DNA of 64,000 nt from Bacillus sp. FSL H8-0547 (GCA_038002745.1 JBBODD010000001.1:2604001-2668000), one strand, 5' to 3'; shown: positions 1-9,991, numbered from the stretch's first letter. Program-made: numbers and translations. The notes: a model not told the origin generated them from the letters alone.

Positions 1-606
1 TCGTTCTCAGCCCACGTTTTTAAGCGTCCGGATCATACCTCATACTCCTGCACATTTTCGGCAGGGTTAATGGCCGTCCCACCTGAACAGGCTATGAGTG
101 TCGAACATGCAATTGAATGTGCGGATGCCGCGCTCTATCAGGCAAAAGAAAATGGAAGAAACGCAATCGCGGTTTACCGGTCAACTGTGACAGAGCCAGT
201 TGAAAAAGTGCTGAATGTTGCTGTTGTTGATGATGATCCGATTATAAGAACCATTCTTGAAGATGTGTTCCGGAAGAGTCCTCTGCTTGATCAGTACTGT
301 CTGAATATCGGATTGTATGCAGACGGCATGGAATTTCTTGAAGCGCACCCTTTCAGCAAAAGGGAAAATCACTTTGTCGTTCTGGATGGAATGATGCCCA
401 AAATGGATGGCACAGAGGTCCTGCAGAAAATAAGATCTCTGCCCAACCAGCATTTGTTCACGGTCATGATGCTGACATCCCGCAAAAGCGGAAGAGATGC
501 GGCGAGAGCCCTGCAGCTTGGCGCGGATGATTATATGACAAAACCGTTCAGACTTGAAGAGCTTGAAACCCGTCTTTATCATCTTGCAAAAAGGATGACG
601 AAATAA
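1..606 (+). CDS. GGDEF domain plus response-regulator receiver protein (5' end cut)
   Basis: The reading frame is open from base 1, so the start lies outside the window. The first ~55 visible residues are the tail of a GGDEF diguanylate cyclase domain, ending in the typical ADAALYQAKENGRN motif. A receiver (REC) domain follows, with an acidic pocket (VVDDDP), a phospho-acceptor Asp in VVLDGMMPKMDG, a conserved Thr/Ser in MMLTS and the Lys in MTKPF. The protein would make, or sense, cyclic di-GMP under phosphorelay control. The GGDEF active site itself is not visible, so catalytic competence is unknown. The stop overlaps the next start (TAATG), showing translational coupling with the polysaccharide operon downstream. 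Confidence 0.85.
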   Translation, partial: SFSAHVFKRPDHTSYSCTFSAGLMAVPPEQAMSVEHAIECADAALYQAKENGRNAIAVYRSTVTEPVEKVLNVAVVDDDPIIRTILEDVFRKSPLLDQYCLNIGLYADGMEFLEAHPFSKRENHFVVLDGMMPKMDGTEVLQKIRSLPNQHLFTVMMLTSRKSGRDAARALQLGADDYMTKPFRLEELETRLYHLAKRMTK

Positions 607-1658
607 TGGATGTCCTGACGCCCCGTCAGCTTTTTTTGCTTCTGGTCTGGTCGTTTCTTCTGCTGACAGTTCTGCTTGTCTATTTATCTGCAGCGAAAAC
701 CATCAGAAAAAGAAAACAAAAACGCCTGATCGAATCTAAAGAAGCGTGCAGACTTGCCCTTTTCAATTATCTAAGAGATGATTCAGCCGAATTTCAGTAT
801 CCGGGCAGGCATGCGCTGAGTGACCTGCTGCTTGAATACAGCAATGTTCTTCAGGATGAAAACATGCAAATAAGAATGACAGCTCTTGCAAAAAAACATT
901 TGACAGGATGGCTGAAAAAAGAATTGAAGTCTTTTAGCTGGAGCTCAAGAATGAATGCACTCTATATCATTGAAAATATAAGACTCTATCATTTGCTTGA
1001 AGAAGTAAAGCAGCTTGCCGGAAAACGTCATTTGACGACTGAGGAAGAAGCGGTGATTTCAAGAATTCTTGCCTCGTCCGGGGATGAGGGCTTTCTTGAA
1101 CAAATGATAAACAGCAGCAGGCATTTATCGGATTTTACCATCGTGAGCATCCTGCAGAACTGCGGGCCTGATCATCTCCGCATCTTTTATCAAACATACG
1201 GGGACCTTCCTGAACGCTTAAGGTACAATCTGATTACTCTAATAGGCGATATGCAGCTGTTTGAACAGAAAAGCCTGATTGAAAAGCTGCTTATGAAAGG
1301 TGACGAGGAAGAAAAATTGAGGTCTTTAAAAGCAGCTGCTGATATGGTCCTTCCAGTAAAACCGGCCATCATTGCACCTTTTATCTATTCGCCTAACTGG
1401 CTTGAAAGAATGATGGCGCTGAAAGTGATTGGCTCATTGAGAGCGGAAGTCTTTTTAGAAGCTGCGAAGGATCTCCTTTCTGATAAAGAATATATGGTCA
1501 GGCTGGAAGCAGCCAAAACCATCTTTACATTTAAAAACGGAAAACAGCTGCTTGAGGAAGTCATTCATCATTCGGATGATCTTTTTGCAAGAGACATGGC
1601 CCTTGAGTGGATTACAAAAGGAGGCGGCAGAAATGAGTCTGTTCGATACAATTCTTGA
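606..1658 (+). CDS. HEAT-repeat membrane protein of the exopolysaccharide operon
   Basis: 350 residues. An N-terminal membrane helix (about residues 8-29) is followed by a basic stretch and then an all-helical cytoplasmic region with HEAT/armadillo-like repeats. Repeated patterns such as ERMMALKVIGSL and YMVRLEAAKTIF near the C-terminus are typical. HEAT scaffolds bind protein partners, so an adaptor between the signalling proteins and the glycosyltransferase is a reasonable inference. The ATG overlaps the previous stop, and the 3' end overlaps the glycosyltransferase gene by 26 bases. No catalytic motif is visible. Confidence 0.75.
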   Translation: MDVLTPRQLFLLLVWSFLLLTVLLVYLSAAKTIRKRKQKRLIESKEACRLALFNYLRDDSAEFQYPGRHALSDLLLEYSNVLQDENMQIRMTALAKKHLTGWLKKELKSFSWSSRMNALYIIENIRLYHLLEEVKQLAGKRHLTTEEEAVISRILASSGDEGFLEQMINSSRHLSDFTIVSILQNCGPDHLRIFYQTYGDLPERLRYNLITLIGDMQLFEQKSLIEKLLMKGDEEEKLRSLKAAADMVLPVKPAIIAPFIYSPNWLERMMALKVIGSLRAEVFLEAAKDLLSDKEYMVRLEAAKTIFTFKNGKQLLEEVIHHSDDLFARDMALEWITKGGGRNESVRYNS

Positions 1659-3039
1659 GACGTCAGCCTGGGTTCTGCTCGGCTATATGTGCTTTGTCGT
1701 TGCTGTATATGGCGGAATGCTCATCGTCTCGCTTTTAACGGTGAGAAAACAGTTCAACCTGAATAAAACCGAACCATATGAGGAGCTTCTGCATTCGGTT
1801 TATACAAAGCCCGTTTCCATTCTTGTCCCTGCCTATAATGAGTCAGCGGGAATATACGGAACGATCCGGTCTCTTATCAGTATTGAATATCCTGAATATG
1901 AAATGCTTGTCATTAACGACGGATCAACAGATGACACACTCGAGAAATTAATTGTGCGTTTTCAGTTAAAGAAAATAAGCCGGGTTGTGAGAAAACAGCT
2001 GAGTACAAAGGAAATCAAAGCAGTATATCAATCAGATCTTTATCCCAATCTGTATGTAATTGATAAGGAGAACGGCGGAAAAGCAGACGCTCTGAATGCA
2101 GGGATTAACTTTTCCCGTTTCCCTTACTTCTGTTCCCTTGATGGTGACTCCGTCATTGAAAGAAATGCGTTTCTGAAGGTGCTAAAGCCGATAATTGAAT
2201 CTGGGGATGACGTCATTGCCACAGGAGGAAGCATCCGGATTGCAAATGGATGTACAATCCGAAACGGTGAGCTGACTGCGGTCGGCCTGTCTGACAAACC
2301 CCTGGTTGTCATGCAGGTCATCGAATATTTACGGGCGTTTCTGGCTGGAAGAATCGGCTTAAGCAGGACAAATCTGCTGCTGATTGTATCCGGTGCTTTT
2401 GGCGTTTTTTCAAAACGGTGGGTCATTGAAGCCGGAGGATATTCCCATACAGTCGGAGAAGATATGGAGCTTGTCGTCAGGCTTCACAGAATGATCAAGG
2501 AAAGAAAGCTTAATAAAAAGATTGTCTATGTCCCTGATCCCGTTTGCTGGACAGAGGCGCCTGAATCGGCAAGATTTTTAAGAAGACAGCGAAAGCGGTG
2601 GCACAGAGGCCTGTTTGAAAGCATCTGGATACACAGGAAGCTTCTATTGAACCCAAAATACAAATCAATAGGACTGATTTCGATGCCCTATTATTTTTTC
2701 GTTGAATTTTTAGGGCCGATTGTGGAACTGGCGGGTTATCTCCTCTTGATTGTTGCCTGGTTCAGAGGCGATGTTTATGTGGACGTGGCTCTAATGTTCT
2801 TCCTTTTGTCTGTGATTTACGGTTCTCTCTTCTCTGTTGCGGCTGTTCTGCTGGAAGAATGGAGCATGGAAAAATACCCCCATGTCAGCCAGCTTTTCGT
2901 GCTGTTTGTCTACGCCATGACAGAATCTTTCTGGTACAGGCCGCTGACAGTGTTCTGGAGAATAGAAGGAATAATTGATGTCATAACCGGAAGAAAGGGC
3001 TGGGGAGACATGGTCAGAAAAGGAGTTTCAAGTGAATAA
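1633..3039 (+). CDS. Membrane family 2 glycosyltransferase (processive type)
   Basis: The frame is open from further upstream, but the ATG at 1633 has the ribosome site (AGGAGG, 1619-1624), giving 468 residues. One N-terminal helix (12-36), a GT2 domain and three or four C-terminal helices (about 350-445) give the BcsA/IcaA/PgaC layout. GT2 motifs: NDGSTDD (95-101), DGD (170-172, metal and UDP-sugar), GED (275-277, catalytic base) and RRQRKRW (317-323, acceptor channel). It should polymerise a sugar and push the chain through the membrane. No PilZ domain is present, so any c-di-GMP control must act through another protein. The polymer is unknown. Confidence 0.85.
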   Translation: MSLFDTILETSAWVLLGYMCFVVAVYGGMLIVSLLTVRKQFNLNKTEPYEELLHSVYTKPVSILVPAYNESAGIYGTIRSLISIEYPEYEMLVINDGSTDDTLEKLIVRFQLKKISRVVRKQLSTKEIKAVYQSDLYPNLYVIDKENGGKADALNAGINFSRFPYFCSLDGDSVIERNAFLKVLKPIIESGDDVIATGGSIRIANGCTIRNGELTAVGLSDKPLVVMQVIEYLRAFLAGRIGLSRTNLLLIVSGAFGVFSKRWVIEAGGYSHTVGEDMELVVRLHRMIKERKLNKKIVYVPDPVCWTEAPESARFLRRQRKRWHRGLFESIWIHRKLLLNPKYKSIGLISMPYYFFVEFLGPIVELAGYLLLIVAWFRGDVYVDVALMFFLLSVIYGSLFSVAAVLLEEWSMEKYPHVSQLFVLFVYAMTESFWYRPLTVFWRIEGIIDVITGRKGWGDMVRKGVSSE

Positions 3040-6000
3040 AAAAATCGGAGTACTTGTTTGTGCGTGTCTTGCTGCCTCTGTCCTGCTCTCGGCACCCCTC
3101 TGGCACTGGCTTTTCCTGAAGGATACGGAAAAACTTCCAATGCTGATTCTCAACAAAACAGCGGAGGATGATACCCTCAGAGAGCATAAAGGAATCACCT
3201 GGCTGTTAAATCATCTGAAAAAAACGAAGGAAGACGGAACAAGCTACAGCCTGGCGGGTGATTATTCAGGCTATGTGCCTGCTTCAAAAAAGATCCGCGA
3301 ACTTCCAGGTGACCTCAGCCATTATTCGCATCTTTACCTGGCAGACTCATACGGGGTGCGTTCAAATAAGTCCGGAGAGTTGATCTACGGAGGGATGACC
3401 CTTGAGGAAGCAGACAGAATCCAGCAGTCGGTCAAAACAAACGGCCAGACCATTTTTGCGGAATTTAATACGTTTGCCGAGCCCACAGAGCCAGAAGCGA
3501 GAAGGAAACTTGAAGACTTATTTGGATTGGAGTGGACCGGCTGGACGGGGCGGTATTTTTTGGACCTTGGAAGCGACGAGGTGCCGGAATGGGTTAAAAG
3601 ATCCTATGAAACGCAGCACAGCAAAACGTATCGCTTCAGCGGGCAGGGGCTGATACTCGTCAGTGAAAAAGAAGAGCTCATGATCGTTCCTGAGGAAGAC
3701 TTTGGCGGAAAGCATCCTTTGAGCTTTTCTTTTACAAAGCAAGGGAAAAAGGAACTTGGGCTTGATGCTGAACTGAAGTACAACTACTGGTTTGACATCA
3801 TGGAGCCTGCAGGAGCAAAAGTTCTTGCCTCCTATCATCTGCATGTGAATGCTCAAACAGAGGCGAAGCTCTCGGAAAAAGGAGTTCCCCTCTCTATGCC
3901 GGCAGTGCTTCATCATTCAGGCCGGGGCTATGATGCCTATTATTTTGCAGGGGACTACGCAGATGCGAATGATATACCTGACTTTTATCAGGCATCGGGA
4001 ATAACAGACTGGAAAAAACTTACCTCTTCCGATAAAAAGGGGAGAACGGACGGATTTTTCTGGAAAGCATATGTACCTATGATGAAAACCATTCTTGAAA
4101 AAGACAGACATGAGGAAAAGAACCGAACGATCAATCACGATGTTTCGGAAGCTGATGGGACGAAGCTCACTGCCAGGGCTGGGAAAGAACGTCTGCAGGT
4201 CTTTAAGGAAGGACGCTGGCAGGACATTCTCATAAAAGGAGTGAACATGGGAATTGCAAAACCCGGATCATTTCCCGGCGAAGCAGCGATTTCAAAAAGC
4301 GAATATGCCCGCTGGATCCGGCAGATCGGAGAGTTGAACGCCAATGCCATCCGGATCTACACCATTCATCCTCCCGCATTCTACGAAGCATTATATGAAT
4401 ACAATCAGAAGGCGGAGGAGCCGATTTATCTTTTTCATGGAGTCTGGGCAGAAGAAGAACAGCTACTGGAAAAGAAAGATGTATTTGATACAGAAGTGAC
4501 AGAAGACTTTAAAAAAGAGATGAAGAGAATTGTGGATCTGATCCATGGAAATGCGAAACTCGCAGAACGGCCCGGACATGCTTCGGGAGAATATACGGCC
4601 GATTTGTCGCCCTATGTTCTCGGCTGGATTCTTGGAGTGGAATGGGATCCTGATGTGGTTGCATCAACCAATGCGAAGCATCCTGATAAGACATCCTTTC
4701 ATGGTGCATACATAAAGACAGCAGAAGCTCAGCCCTTTGAAGTCTGGCTTTCAGAGATCATGAATGACACAATCGCCTATGAAAAAGAAACCTATCACTG
4801 GACGAGGCCCGTGAGCTTTACGAACTGGGTGACAACGGATCTATTGAGCCATCCGTCAGAACCTCTTAAAAAAGAGGATATGGTCTCTGTAGATCCCAAT
4901 GTCATGAAGTCTTCGGGACCGGCGGGACTTTTTGCTTCCTATCACATCTATCCCTATTATCCGGATTTTTTAAATTTGGAAAAAAAATATGTTTCCTACA
5001 TTGATCACAGGGGAGAAAAGAACAATTACGCAGGTTATTTGGCAGATTTAAAGACACGGCATGATATGCCGCTTCTGGCTGCAGAATTCGGCATCCCTTC
5101 ATCAAGGGGAATGACGCATAAAAATGTTCACGGGAAACATCAGGGATTCCACAGCGAGCAAGAGCAGGGTGAAATGGTAAGTGCTCTTTTCGAGGATATC
5201 GTTCATGAAAATCTTGCAGGCGGGCTGATTTTTTCCTGGCAGGATGAGTGGTTCAAACGGACGTGGAATACGATGGATTATGACAACCCCGACAGACGGC
5301 CGATGTGGGACAATGTGCAGACGAATGAACAGAATTTCGGGCTGCTGGACTTCAGCCCGGGAATGCAGGATACAATGATCAAGCCTGACGGGAAGACCGG
5401 TGACTGGGAGGCAGGCAGCCATTCCCCCGTATACTCAGATTCATCCGGCTGGGTAAAAGATATCTATCTGACAAGTGACGAGCAGGGACTCATTATCCGG
5501 ATGGACCTTCAAAAGGGAAAGTGGAACGCGGGACGCCACAGCCTGAATATCCTCTTTGACACAGTTCCGGATCAGGGTCAGGATCATCCTCCTGAGCAGG
5601 AGTACATAAGTGCTGCAGGAACGGATTTTTCCGCCGCCATAGATCCGGAAGGAGAATCAAGGCTTTTGATTGACAGCTATTATGACACGTTTTACTACCA
5701 TTACGGCCAGCAGCTGAAGATGATTCCCGAGGTGCCTTATGCAAACAGTAAAAACAACGGCATTTATCACCCGATCAGACTAACATTGAATAAAAAACTG
5801 ACGATAAATACAGCAGAAGGCAGACGGGAAATTCCTTTTTCTTTCTACGAAACAGGGCTTCTTGAAAAAGGAAATGCCAATCCTGATGACCCTGACTATC
5901 TTTCCCTTGCAGACTATCAAATAGACGAAAAAACAAACACAGCCGAAATCAGAATTCCCTGGCTCCTGCTTAACATGAAAGACCCAAGCACGCGCGAGGC

Positions 6001-6247
6001 GATGGGGGATATATGGAGAGGCGGAACAGCAAGCAGCGTCAACACAAAAGGCATTCACCTTGCGTTTCTTTTAATAGATAAAAGAACGGGGAACATTGAG
6101 GGAACTGTTCCGGAGATTAAAAATGAAGATCTCCCAAAGGAAAAATGGCTCTTCTATACATGGGAGGAATGGAACGGCCCATCCTATCATGAACGACTGA
6201 AGAAATCCTATCCAATTGTGCAGAAAACGTTTAAAGAAATAGAGTGA
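3032..6247 (+). CDS. Large membrane-anchored glycosidase-like protein
   Basis: 1071 residues from a GTG at 3032 with AGGAG at 3021. A single N-terminal helix (about 4-26) anchors it, with the rest outside. Residues ~385-745 look like a TIM-barrel glycoside hydrolase: GVNMGI near 403, GVEWDP near 535, an AAEFG strand with a candidate catalytic Glu near 684, and FSWQDEW near 735. A C-terminal ~250 residues (DGKTGDWEAG onward) resembles a beta-sandwich carbohydrate-binding domain. The N-terminal ~380 residues are unassigned. Being translationally coupled to the glycosyltransferase, it probably trims or modifies the exported polymer. Family assignment is tentative. Confidence 0.7.
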   Translation: MNKKIGVLVCACLAASVLLSAPLWHWLFLKDTEKLPMLILNKTAEDDTLREHKGITWLLNHLKKTKEDGTSYSLAGDYSGYVPASKKIRELPGDLSHYSHLYLADSYGVRSNKSGELIYGGMTLEEADRIQQSVKTNGQTIFAEFNTFAEPTEPEARRKLEDLFGLEWTGWTGRYFLDLGSDEVPEWVKRSYETQHSKTYRFSGQGLILVSEKEELMIVPEEDFGGKHPLSFSFTKQGKKELGLDAELKYNYWFDIMEPAGAKVLASYHLHVNAQTEAKLSEKGVPLSMPAVLHHSGRGYDAYYFAGDYADANDIPDFYQASGITDWKKLTSSDKKGRTDGFFWKAYVPMMKTILEKDRHEEKNRTINHDVSEADGTKLTARAGKERLQVFKEGRWQDILIKGVNMGIAKPGSFPGEAAISKSEYARWIRQIGELNANAIRIYTIHPPAFYEALYEYNQKAEEPIYLFHGVWAEEEQLLEKKDVFDTEVTEDFKKEMKRIVDLIHGNAKLAERPGHASGEYTADLSPYVLGWILGVEWDPDVVASTNAKHPDKTSFHGAYIKTAEAQPFEVWLSEIMNDTIAYEKETYHWTRPVSFTNWVTTDLLSHPSEPLKKEDMVSVDPNVMKSSGPAGLFASYHIYPYYPDFLNLEKKYVSYIDHRGEKNNYAGYLADLKTRHDMPLLAAEFGIPSSRGMTHKNVHGKHQGFHSEQEQGEMVSALFEDIVHENLAGGLIFSWQDEWFKRTWNTMDYDNPDRRPMWDNVQTNEQNFGLLDFSPGMQDTMIKPDGKTGDWEAGSHSPVYSDSSGWVKDIYLTSDEQGLIIRMDLQKGKWNAGRHSLNILFDTVPDQGQDHPPEQEYISAAGTDFSAAIDPEGESRLLIDSYYDTFYYHYGQQLKMIPEVPYANSKNNGIYHPIRLTLNKKLTINTAEGRREIPFSFYETGLLEKGNANPDDPDYLSLADYQIDEKTNTAEIRIPWLLLNMKDPSTREAMGDIWRGGTASSVNTKGIHLAFLLIDKRTGNIEGTVPEIKNEDLPKEKWLFYTWEEWNGPSYHERLKKSYPIVQKTFKEIE

Positions 6248-6270
6248 ACCGGGACAAGGAGGCACAGACA

Positions 6271-6639
6271 ATGGCCAGAATTCTTCTTGCAGAAGATGAG
6301 GAAGTTCTTCGCATGCTTATAACAGATACACTTGAGGATAACGGGCACCAGATAGATGAAGCATCAGACGGGGAAGAAGCATACAGGCTTATTCAGCAGC
6401 ATGAATATGAGCTGATCATCCTCGATTATATGATGCCGGTGTACACGGGTATGGAGCTCATTAAGAAAATCAAGAAGCATCCAAAACAGTCCGGAGCGAA
6501 AGTGATGATGCTGAGCGCCAAAAGCCAGGCTGCCGATCAGCAGAGCGTCCTCAAGGCAGGAGCGGATGAATTTGTTTCCAAACCATTCAGTCCGCTCATG
6601 CTTATGGACAAAGTGGAGGAGATTTTAAGCAGTGATTAA
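6271..6639 (+). CDS. Single-domain response regulator
   Basis: 122 residues. The frame is open to a GTG at 6244 overlapping the previous stop, but ATG 6271 has the good site AAGGAGG (6256-6262). It is a stand-alone receiver domain (CheY/Spo0F type): acidic pocket AEDEE, phospho-acceptor Asp52 in ILDYMMP, and Lys104 in VSKPF. With no output domain, it probably passes phosphate between the hybrid kinase encoded next door and another protein, or controls by protein binding. It overlaps the kinase gene by 8 bases. Confidence 0.88.
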   Translation: MARILLAEDEEVLRMLITDTLEDNGHQIDEASDGEEAYRLIQQHEYELIILDYMMPVYTGMELIKKIKKHPKQSGAKVMMLSAKSQAADQQSVLKAGADEFVSKPFSPLMLMDKVEEILSSD

Positions 6640-9490
6640 TAGATTGGTAAAGAAGAGTGTCACGAGGCAATTTGGGCTGATGGCAGCAGCGGCAATTATT
6701 CTGTTTTCCATAGTAATTGGCGTTTATGTCTTCTGGCAAAATGCCATAACTGAAGAATTTAAAGAACGCAACCGTCAGCTTGATTTGAAAGAAAATGCAA
6801 CGATTGTCCTGAACGATTCCTACAATAAGGCGATTTCCGAATTCAGGGCCTACTTCGCCTATGGTCAGAACGGCAAAAACAAACTTTATTACAACAGGGG
6901 AATGGAACAAAAAGAGACCGTCCTGAAGGCATACGAAGATCTGGAAGCACTTGCTGAAAATGACTATGATCTTGCCTTTCTTCAGCAGGCAAGCACCTTT
7001 TATCAACTCTATTTTCTGGATCTTCTTCCGAAAACGGTAGCAGCATATGAACGGGGAAATACATCCGAAGTAACCAGAACAGCTGTTGAAGGAGGATCTG
7101 AAAGAGTAAGAGTTTTTCAGACAGGACTTGAAGATTACAGTGCCAAAATTGAGCGGGAAATCAATGAAAACAGGGAGCAGTTTACCGGCAGCCTGTTTAC
7201 CAGTCAGATTTTGTTTCTTATCGTGCTTGTTTTCATGATTGGCACGCTGATTGCGATGATCAGAAGGTATTTGAGAAAAATGCAGGAGCCTCTTCAGATC
7301 CTTACAGCTGCAGCGGGTGAAATTGCAGCAGGCAAGGATGTCATTTTTGACAGCAGCTCAAACCGGCAGGATGAGCTGGGGCTTTTGCATGTTGCTTTTT
7401 CAAAAATGAGCAAAAGCATTGCTGAAAAAGAACAGGATTTAACAGCTCAGAATGAAGAACTGATCGCCCAGCAGGACGAACTTCAGGTTCAGCAGGATGA
7501 ACTGCGTTCAGCTCTTGAAAAAATGTGGGAAAGAGAGTCGCAGCTCACACTCCGTAATGAACTAAGCAACAGCATAGCAAATACACTTGATAAGCAAAAG
7601 CTTTTGACAAGCATAATCACTGCCATGTGCCGTATTTCAAAAGCAGATAGGGGCATTGTCGTCATGGCTGACCAGCCTGAACACTATGCAGCGGTATCAC
7701 TGTCAGAAACGGCGGTCAGAACCATTCTTGGCAATATGAATTCAGGGCTCATAGATGGAGTGAAAAAGACAAAGCAGGCAAAAGTCTATAAGCGTCTTGC
7801 AGATCCTGAGGAAACCGGATACCACGAATCACCGCAGTATTCCTATGATCTTTATCTGCCGGTTCTCTCATCCGGTGAACGTACGGAAGCGATCATGATC
7901 TTCACGAAGTTTAATGAGGAGTTCGGTGAAAAAGAGATAGCTGAATACACATCAATGACCAAAAACATTGCTCTTTCATTGGACAAGCTGAAGCTTTACG
8001 AGCAGGCTGAACAGGACAGGGAAATGGTCAGACACATTCTGAATACCATCCATGAGGGCATTCAGCTGGTTGATCTGAACGGAGTAAGTCTGCAAGTTAA
8101 CACAACCATGAGCAGCATGCTTTTATGCAGAGGCGAGGATTTGGCTTTTGCCTCATTTGATGAATGGTTCAGCCATTTCTCTTCTGTCGTGTCAGATCCT
8201 GTGGAGCTTGGGAGATTTTTGGAAAGGGTCATTTTTTCGCGTGAACCTGTGCAGGACAGCTTTACCTATAGAATGAATAATGGAACCGTAGTAAACCTTT
8301 ATGCAGAACCGTTATACAGGAATGGACGGCGCCTTGGAACGGTAATGGTCCACCGCGATATTACGAAAGAGTACGAAGTGGATCAAATGAAGTCTGAATT
8401 TGTCAGCACGGTCAGCCATGAGCTCAGGACCCCGCTTGCAAGCGTCCTTGGCTTTACGGAATTGCTGCTGTATAAAGACCTGAAACCGGAAAGAAGGAAA
8501 AAATACTTATCGACCATTTATCAGGAAGGTAAGCGTCTGACCAATCTAATTAACAATTTTCTTGATGTTCAGAGGCTGGAATCAGGGAAACAGACCTATG
8601 AAAAGAGGCTTGGCGATCTTTCCGTCATTCTCGGGGAAGTCGTTGAAGAACAGCAGATCCTGACATCAGATCACCGGTTTTATTTTCATACAAGCGCCAA
8701 AAACGCCATGGTTCTCGGAGACAGAGATATGTTAAAGCAGGCCTTTCAGAATCTTGCCGGAAACGCCGTCAAATATTCTCCGGACGGCGGAAATATCTCG
8801 GTTATTCTGTTTGAAGAGAATGGTTGGCTGAAAGTGGAGATAAAAGATGAAGGGCTTGGAATTCCTGAAGATGCAAAGGACAAATTGTTTACGAAATTTT
8901 ACCGCGCAGACAATTCCGACCGCAGAAAAATTGGCGGAACAGGCCTTGGGCTCTCAATCGTGAAAGAAATCATAAAAGCACACAGCGGCGAGATTTCCGT
9001 TCATTCAAAGATTGGGGAAGGAAGCACGTTTACTGTTTCATTGCCATTGCATGATGCCTCAGGTCATTCACCTGCCCCTGAAACTGATGGATCGTCATCT
9101 GCCAATATCCTGATTATTGAAAATGACGAAAACTTTGCAAGTCTGCTTAAAGCAGAGTTTGAGGAAATGGGACTAAGCACAGCCGTGATGCTGAGGGGCG
9201 ACCAGGCTCTGGAAGAGGCGGTTTCACTGAGGCCGGATGCTGTCGTTCTTGATATTTTGCTTTCTGATGATGATTTAAACGGGTGGGATGTTCTGGACCG
9301 ATTAAAACAGGTCCCGCATCTTGCAGAAATTCCAGTTTTTATATCAACAGCTCTTAATGAAAAGGATAAAGCAGCAGACCTTGGCGCAGCAGGCTGTTTG
9401 ATTAAACCGTATCAGCCCGGTGAACTAATAAAGCTTGTCATAAAAACGATTCTGGACCGAAAGAGCAGTCTTTCCGAGATGGAACCCTGA
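6632..9490 (+). CDS. Hybrid sensor histidine kinase
   Basis: 952 residues from a GTG at 6632 (GGAGG at 6615). Order: helix (about 15-35), extracytoplasmic four-helix type sensor (36-188), second helix (190-211), HAMP (212-265), short glutamine-rich coiled coil (265-300), GAF (about 310-450), PAS (about 460-580), HisKA with phospho-acceptor His596 in VSHELRTP, ATPase with DEGLGIP and GGTGLGLS, and a C-terminal receiver with Asp874 and Lys925. This is a phosphorelay entry kinase. It likely feeds the preceding lone receiver and the GGDEF-REC protein at the head of the operon. A terminator hairpin covers its stop codon. Confidence 0.9.
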   Translation: MINRLVKKSVTRQFGLMAAAAIILFSIVIGVYVFWQNAITEEFKERNRQLDLKENATIVLNDSYNKAISEFRAYFAYGQNGKNKLYYNRGMEQKETVLKAYEDLEALAENDYDLAFLQQASTFYQLYFLDLLPKTVAAYERGNTSEVTRTAVEGGSERVRVFQTGLEDYSAKIEREINENREQFTGSLFTSQILFLIVLVFMIGTLIAMIRRYLRKMQEPLQILTAAAGEIAAGKDVIFDSSSNRQDELGLLHVAFSKMSKSIAEKEQDLTAQNEELIAQQDELQVQQDELRSALEKMWERESQLTLRNELSNSIANTLDKQKLLTSIITAMCRISKADRGIVVMADQPEHYAAVSLSETAVRTILGNMNSGLIDGVKKTKQAKVYKRLADPEETGYHESPQYSYDLYLPVLSSGERTEAIMIFTKFNEEFGEKEIAEYTSMTKNIALSLDKLKLYEQAEQDREMVRHILNTIHEGIQLVDLNGVSLQVNTTMSSMLLCRGEDLAFASFDEWFSHFSSVVSDPVELGRFLERVIFSREPVQDSFTYRMNNGTVVNLYAEPLYRNGRRLGTVMVHRDITKEYEVDQMKSEFVSTVSHELRTPLASVLGFTELLLYKDLKPERRKKYLSTIYQEGKRLTNLINNFLDVQRLESGKQTYEKRLGDLSVILGEVVEEQQILTSDHRFYFHTSAKNAMVLGDRDMLKQAFQNLAGNAVKYSPDGGNISVILFEENGWLKVEIKDEGLGIPEDAKDKLFTKFYRADNSDRRKIGGTGLGLSIVKEIIKAHSGEISVHSKIGEGSTFTVSLPLHDASGHSPAPETDGSSSANILIIENDENFASLLKAEFEEMGLSTAVMLRGDQALEEAVSLRPDAVVLDILLSDDDLNGWDVLDRLKQVPHLAEIPVFISTALNEKDKAADLGAAGCLIKPYQPGELIKLVIKTILDRKSSLSEMEP

Positions 9491-9508
9491 GTACAGGGTT
9501 CGTTTCTT
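9482..9508 (+). terminator. Terminator of the exopolysaccharide/phosphorelay operon
   Basis: The arms GAACCCTG and CAGGGTTC form an 8-bp perfect stem with loop AGTA. The stop codon of the kinase lies inside the left arm and loop. The tail CGTTTCTTGT is only moderately T-rich. Confidence 0.65.
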
Positions 9509-9574
9509 GTATCATCCTTTGGAAATAAGCTATCCTTTAGAAAAGGAAGCATTAAAAAGAAAGGGAGGATGAAC

Positions 9575-9991
9575 GTGCTTAAATCATTTAAACTGGAAAC
9601 GAAAAGCAGAGATCAAATGATTGATATCACTGTACAAGTTGAGGACTTGATTCAGGAATACGGCTTCAAGGAAGGAACTGCTGTCATCTATTGTCCGCAC
9701 ACCACTGCAGGAATCACAATCAATGAAAATGCGGATCCTGATGTGAAAACAGACATGATCAAACGCTTTGACGAAGTCTATCCGTGGTTTGAAGAAAAGG
9801 ACAGGCATGCCGAAGGGAACACCGCTGCTCATATGAAAGCGAGTACAGTCGGCTCTTCGCAGCATGTGATTATTACAGAAGGGCGCCTGTTGCTCGGAAC
9901 TTGGCAGGGAGTCTACTTCTGTGAATTCGACGGGCCGAGAACCCGGACATTTTATGTAAAGGTGCAGGCAGATGGGGAAAAGATATCGTAA
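9575..9991 (+). CDS. yjbQ: YjbQ/UPF0047 family protein
   Basis: 138 residues. An ATG at 9569 sits directly on the ribosome site GGGAGG (9563-9567), so the GTG at 9575, seven bases from it, is the likelier start. The family motif [18 protein letters not shown] and the histidine-rich [13 protein letters not shown] stretch are clear, as is the [16 protein letters not shown]-terminal signature. Family members are small trimeric beta-barrel proteins. Weak thiamine-phosphate synthase activity has been reported for some, but the physiological role is unsettled. It overlaps the next gene by 20 bases, so the two are probably co-transcribed. Confidence 0.85.
   Translation: MLKSFKLETKSRDQMIDITVQVEDLIQEYGFKEGTAVIYCPHTTAGITINENADPDVKTDMIKRFDEVYPWFEEKDRHAEGNTAAHMKASTVGSSQHVIITEGRLLLGTWQGVYFCEFDGPRTRTFYVKVQADGEKIS

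Noticed and set aside
3518-3916. 132-residue minus-strand frame inside the large hydrolase gene
   Set aside because: Shadow of a well-supported gene; no ribosome site or recognisable domain. The same holds for the other long opposite-strand frames, e.g. 10131-10757 and 23857-24348.
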